Of a stretch of DNA of 64,000 nucleotides, positions 61,945-64,000 are shown in pieces. The position numbers and the translations under genes were made by a program. This stretch comes from Flavonifractor sp. An112 (GTDB taxonomy: Bacteria > Bacillota > Clostridia > Oscillospirales > Oscillospiraceae). The stretch covers positions 62,001 to 126,000 of the forward strand of contig NZ_NFLU01000009.1 of NCBI RefSeq assembly GCF_002161085.1, given 5' to 3'. The notes beneath the pieces are model-generated. The model was given only the letters and a program-made list of their open reading frames with translations, was not told the origin of the DNA and did no database searches. The first letter of the stretch is position 1; each line of letters starts with the position of its first letter.

Positions 61945-64000
61945 ATTGCATACTGACACTTCCGCCTCAGAACAACTGTCCTTTCTGGATGGAGCGCAGA
62001 TCGTCTCTTTGTGTGCCAAGTATGGATGTGCGGCGGTGGCCTGCACAGATCGGAATTCTATTTTGTCCTATCTTGCTATGGAGAAGGAAGCGGAGCGCAG
62101 AGGCATCCGGCTGATTTATGGTGTGACGCTGGACTGTGTGGATCGGGATGATCGCTACGCCATTACCTTGCTGGCTAAAAATGAGACAGGCCGGCGCAAT
62201 ATCTTCGCCCTGATGCGCCTGCTGGACGAAAATCAGTTTCCCTTTGGTTGCTGTGTGACCCGTCAGCAAATAGAAAATCACCGGGACGGTCTGCTGCTGG
62301 GGGCCAGCGCTGTGGACGGGCAGCTGATCCGGGCGATCCAGTTGCGCCGTGGGGTACACCGCCAGAAACAGATTGCCGGGGGGTATGATTATCTGGAATT
62401 TCCGCTGGAACCATACGACACGGCGGCGCAGCTTCTGCAGCTTGCCAAGGAAGTATCCGTCCCCCTCTGCGCCGTGCAGAATGCCAGAATGGATCAGGAG
62501 CCCTCAGAGGCGGAGATCCAGGCGTTTCAGGCTATCTCCTATGATGCGGGGAGTCATGAGCGGCCCGATCCGTACCTGCCCCCTGAAAAGTTAACGAAAC
62601 GGTTTCGCGCCCTCTATGTTCTGCCAGGGGAAGGGGAGGGGATGGAGCAGGCACTTTCCCAGGGACCGGCGCAGATCATGGAGCAGATCGAGCCGCTGGA
62701 ACCGCTGCGGCATCTGCTGTCTCGAAACGCGGATGCCGTGGAGCATGAGCGGCAGAAACAGCTCCGTATCATGGCGGAGGCGGCGCTGCAGCAGAGATGC
62801 GGGGAGCATCCTGCGCCTGGCATCGTCCGGCGATTTAACTGGGAGCTAGAACGGTTGGAGCAGCTTGGCATGGCAGGGCAGATCCTGCTGATGCAGGAGA
62901 TCGTCAAAACGGCGCGTGAGGCTGGAGGCCGTGTCAGCATCGCCGGGACCTGGAACAGTTCGTTCCTGCTTTACCTATTAGAAATTACAGAGTTGAATCC
63001 GCTGCCTCAGGAATTGGAGCCCAATGGGCTTGACCTTTGCCCGGTTTCGCTGCTGGGAACAGAAAAGGCACTGCTGTCCGCCGATCTGCGCCTGCCAGGA
63101 GAATTGATCCCTCTGGTCAAGGAGAGGGCTGCAAAGCAGTATGGGAACAAGCTGCTCCAGATCCGGCGGATGGTAAGAGGAACAAGAACAGAGGATGAGG
63201 TTAAAACCTTGATTGAGCAATATTTGATGGATTGCTGTTCCAAAGAGACAGCCGAAGTATTGCGGGAGGACGGTGCATTTTATTACGCAGTTCACGGTTA
63301 TAGCGGACGAATGCAGATGGACCCATTCTTTACTTCACTGCACCTGCTGCCGGAGGCGGCAGATCCGTCCGCACTGCCTGTTGGTCTGGGTGCGCCGGAG
63401 CATATTTTGAGCATGTCATCCTTTGGCTCCCGGGGAATAGAGAACATCCCTTCTGTGTTGCTTCTTGGAAGTCCTGCCCAATCTGTACTGGTGCGGTGCG
63501 CGGCAAGTACCGGCGTTCGTTATCAAGATATCCCTGTGGATGACAAGGCTGTTTATGCAGCTCTGGGGGAGGCCTACCGCGTCGGGGATACGGAAACTCC
63601 GGTGGCGGCGGCCTGCGGACTGCTGGGCACCGGTGTCAATGAATTTGACACGGAACTCTATCATGCCTTGGACTTTGCGGATCTTCACAGTCTGACCCGT
63701 TTTATGAGCCTTGCCCACAGCGCCGGGGCTTGGCAGGACAATCAGCAGTCTCTGCTCCAAGGCGGGACGATATCTCCGGCGCAGCTGATTACTTGTCGGG
63801 AGGATGTCTACCGGTATTTAACGGAGCGCGGCGCATCCTCATCGGAGGCGGCGGATTTTATGGAGTTTGTCCAATTCGGGAAAGCTGCCCGAGCGGGATA
63901 TTCGGAGGCCCAACGGGAACTGCTGCGGAAGTGCAAAGCCGAAGAATGGTTTGCTCAGGCCTGTCAAAACATCCACTATCTGTTTCCGGAGAGCCATTCC
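61931..64000 (+). CDS. PolC-like protein with degraded PHP and polymerase motifs (3' end outside window)
   Basis: About 690 residues seen. The order matches the PolC/DnaE3 alpha subunit: PHP-like start (MNWIELHTDTSASEQLSFLD, CAAVACTDRNSILSYLAME, RRGIRLIYGVTLDCVD) and then a segment like the polymerase palm (VSIAGTWNSSFLLYLLEITE, LNPLPQELEPNG). But the normal metal site HxH is LHT here, TDH is TDR, the glycine-rich GxRGSxGSSL is AGTWNSSFL, and the double Asp of DIDLNFSG is SADLRLPG. So the catalytic residues look mostly lost. It may be an inactive paralogue with a regulatory role; the window edge hides the rest. Confidence 0.7.
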   Translation, partial: MNWIELHTDTSASEQLSFLDGAQIVSLCAKYGCAAVACTDRNSILSYLAMEKEAERRGIRLIYGVTLDCVDRDDRYAITLLAKNETGRRNIFALMRLLDENQFPFGCCVTRQQIENHRDGLLLGASAVDGQLIRAIQLRRGVHRQKQIAGGYDYLEFPLEPYDTAAQLLQLAKEVSVPLCAVQNARMDQEPSEAEIQAFQAISYDAGSHERPDPYLPPEKLTKRFRALYVLPGEGEGMEQALSQGPAQIMEQIEPLEPLRHLLSRNADAVEHERQKQLRIMAEAALQQRCGEHPAPGIVRRFNWELERLEQLGMAGQILLMQEIVKTAREAGGRVSIAGTWNSSFLLYLLEITELNPLPQELEPNGLDLCPVSLLGTEKALLSADLRLPGELIPLVKERAAKQYGNKLLQIRRMVRGTRTEDEVKTLIEQYLMDCCSKETAEVLREDGAFYYAVHGYSGRMQMDPFFTSLHLLPEAADPSALPVGLGAPEHILSMSSFGSRGIENIPSVLLLGSPAQSVLVRCAASTGVRYQDIPVDDKAVYAALGEAYRVGDTETPVAAACGLLGTGVNEFDTELYHALDFADLHSLTRFMSLAHSAGAWQDNQQSLLQGGTISPAQLITCREDVYRYLTERGASSSEAADFMEFVQFGKAARAGYSEAQRELLRKCKAEEWFAQACQNIHYLFPESHS

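Overview
The window reads as a low-to-moderate-copy chromosomal segment of a GC-rich Gram-positive gut-type Clostridia, most like Oscillospiraceae (Flavonifractor, Pseudoflavonifractor or Lawsonibacter type). This is inferred from gene content and style: SLH-anchored surface protein, HPr kinase, FMN riboswitch over a rib operon, zinc-ribbon L28, strong GGAGG ribosome sites and GC-rich codons. No rRNA, tRNA or CRISPR array was seen.

Layout. 1-29,060 is ordinary chromosome: a LacI-type regulator tail with malQ, a secreted phosphodiester glycosidase with SLH repeats, hemW, an RluA-type pseudouridine synthase, the FMN-riboswitch rib operon (ribD-ribE-ribBA-ribH), a sodium:alanine symporter, topoisomerase III, an HxlR/LysE pair, a stand-alone MmeI-like restriction-modification enzyme, pepT, a lipase, a HIT protein, rpmB, hprK with an elaborate structured leader, an MBOAT/SGNH O-acetylation pair, a truncated DUF4179-like gene and rpsB-tsf.

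29,060-36,460 holds a Tn7-like transposition module placed just after the tsf terminator: tnsA, tnsB, tnsC, tniQ, several small unknown genes (two of them tandem paralogues) and a serine resolvase. TnsA has apparently lost two of its three usual catalytic residues, which together with the resolvase suggests cointegrate-type transposition. Repeated candidate TnsB sites lie upstream of tnsA.

36,460-43,200 is a mostly non-coding, rearranged zone. A roughly 2-kb segment is present twice in the same order (palindrome, AT-rich block, structured block with 173 identical nt, 146-bp repeats, RhuM remnant). Solo antitoxin-like genes and an IS256-family transposase remnant are scattered in it.

43,200-57,850 is a defence island read on the minus strand: an SNF2-type helicase, a small cysteine-rich protein, DUF4391 protein, three accessory genes each bordered by a copy of the DUF4391 3' end, a type III Mod with a foreign AT-rich central region, a HEPN protein wedged between Mod and Res, Res, and a GmrSD-like DUF262 protein. 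After it come a DUF4143 ATPase with operator-like repeats, a zinc-ribbon membrane protein, and an XRE regulator translationally coupled to a PolC-like protein whose PHP and polymerase motifs look degraded (cut by the window end).
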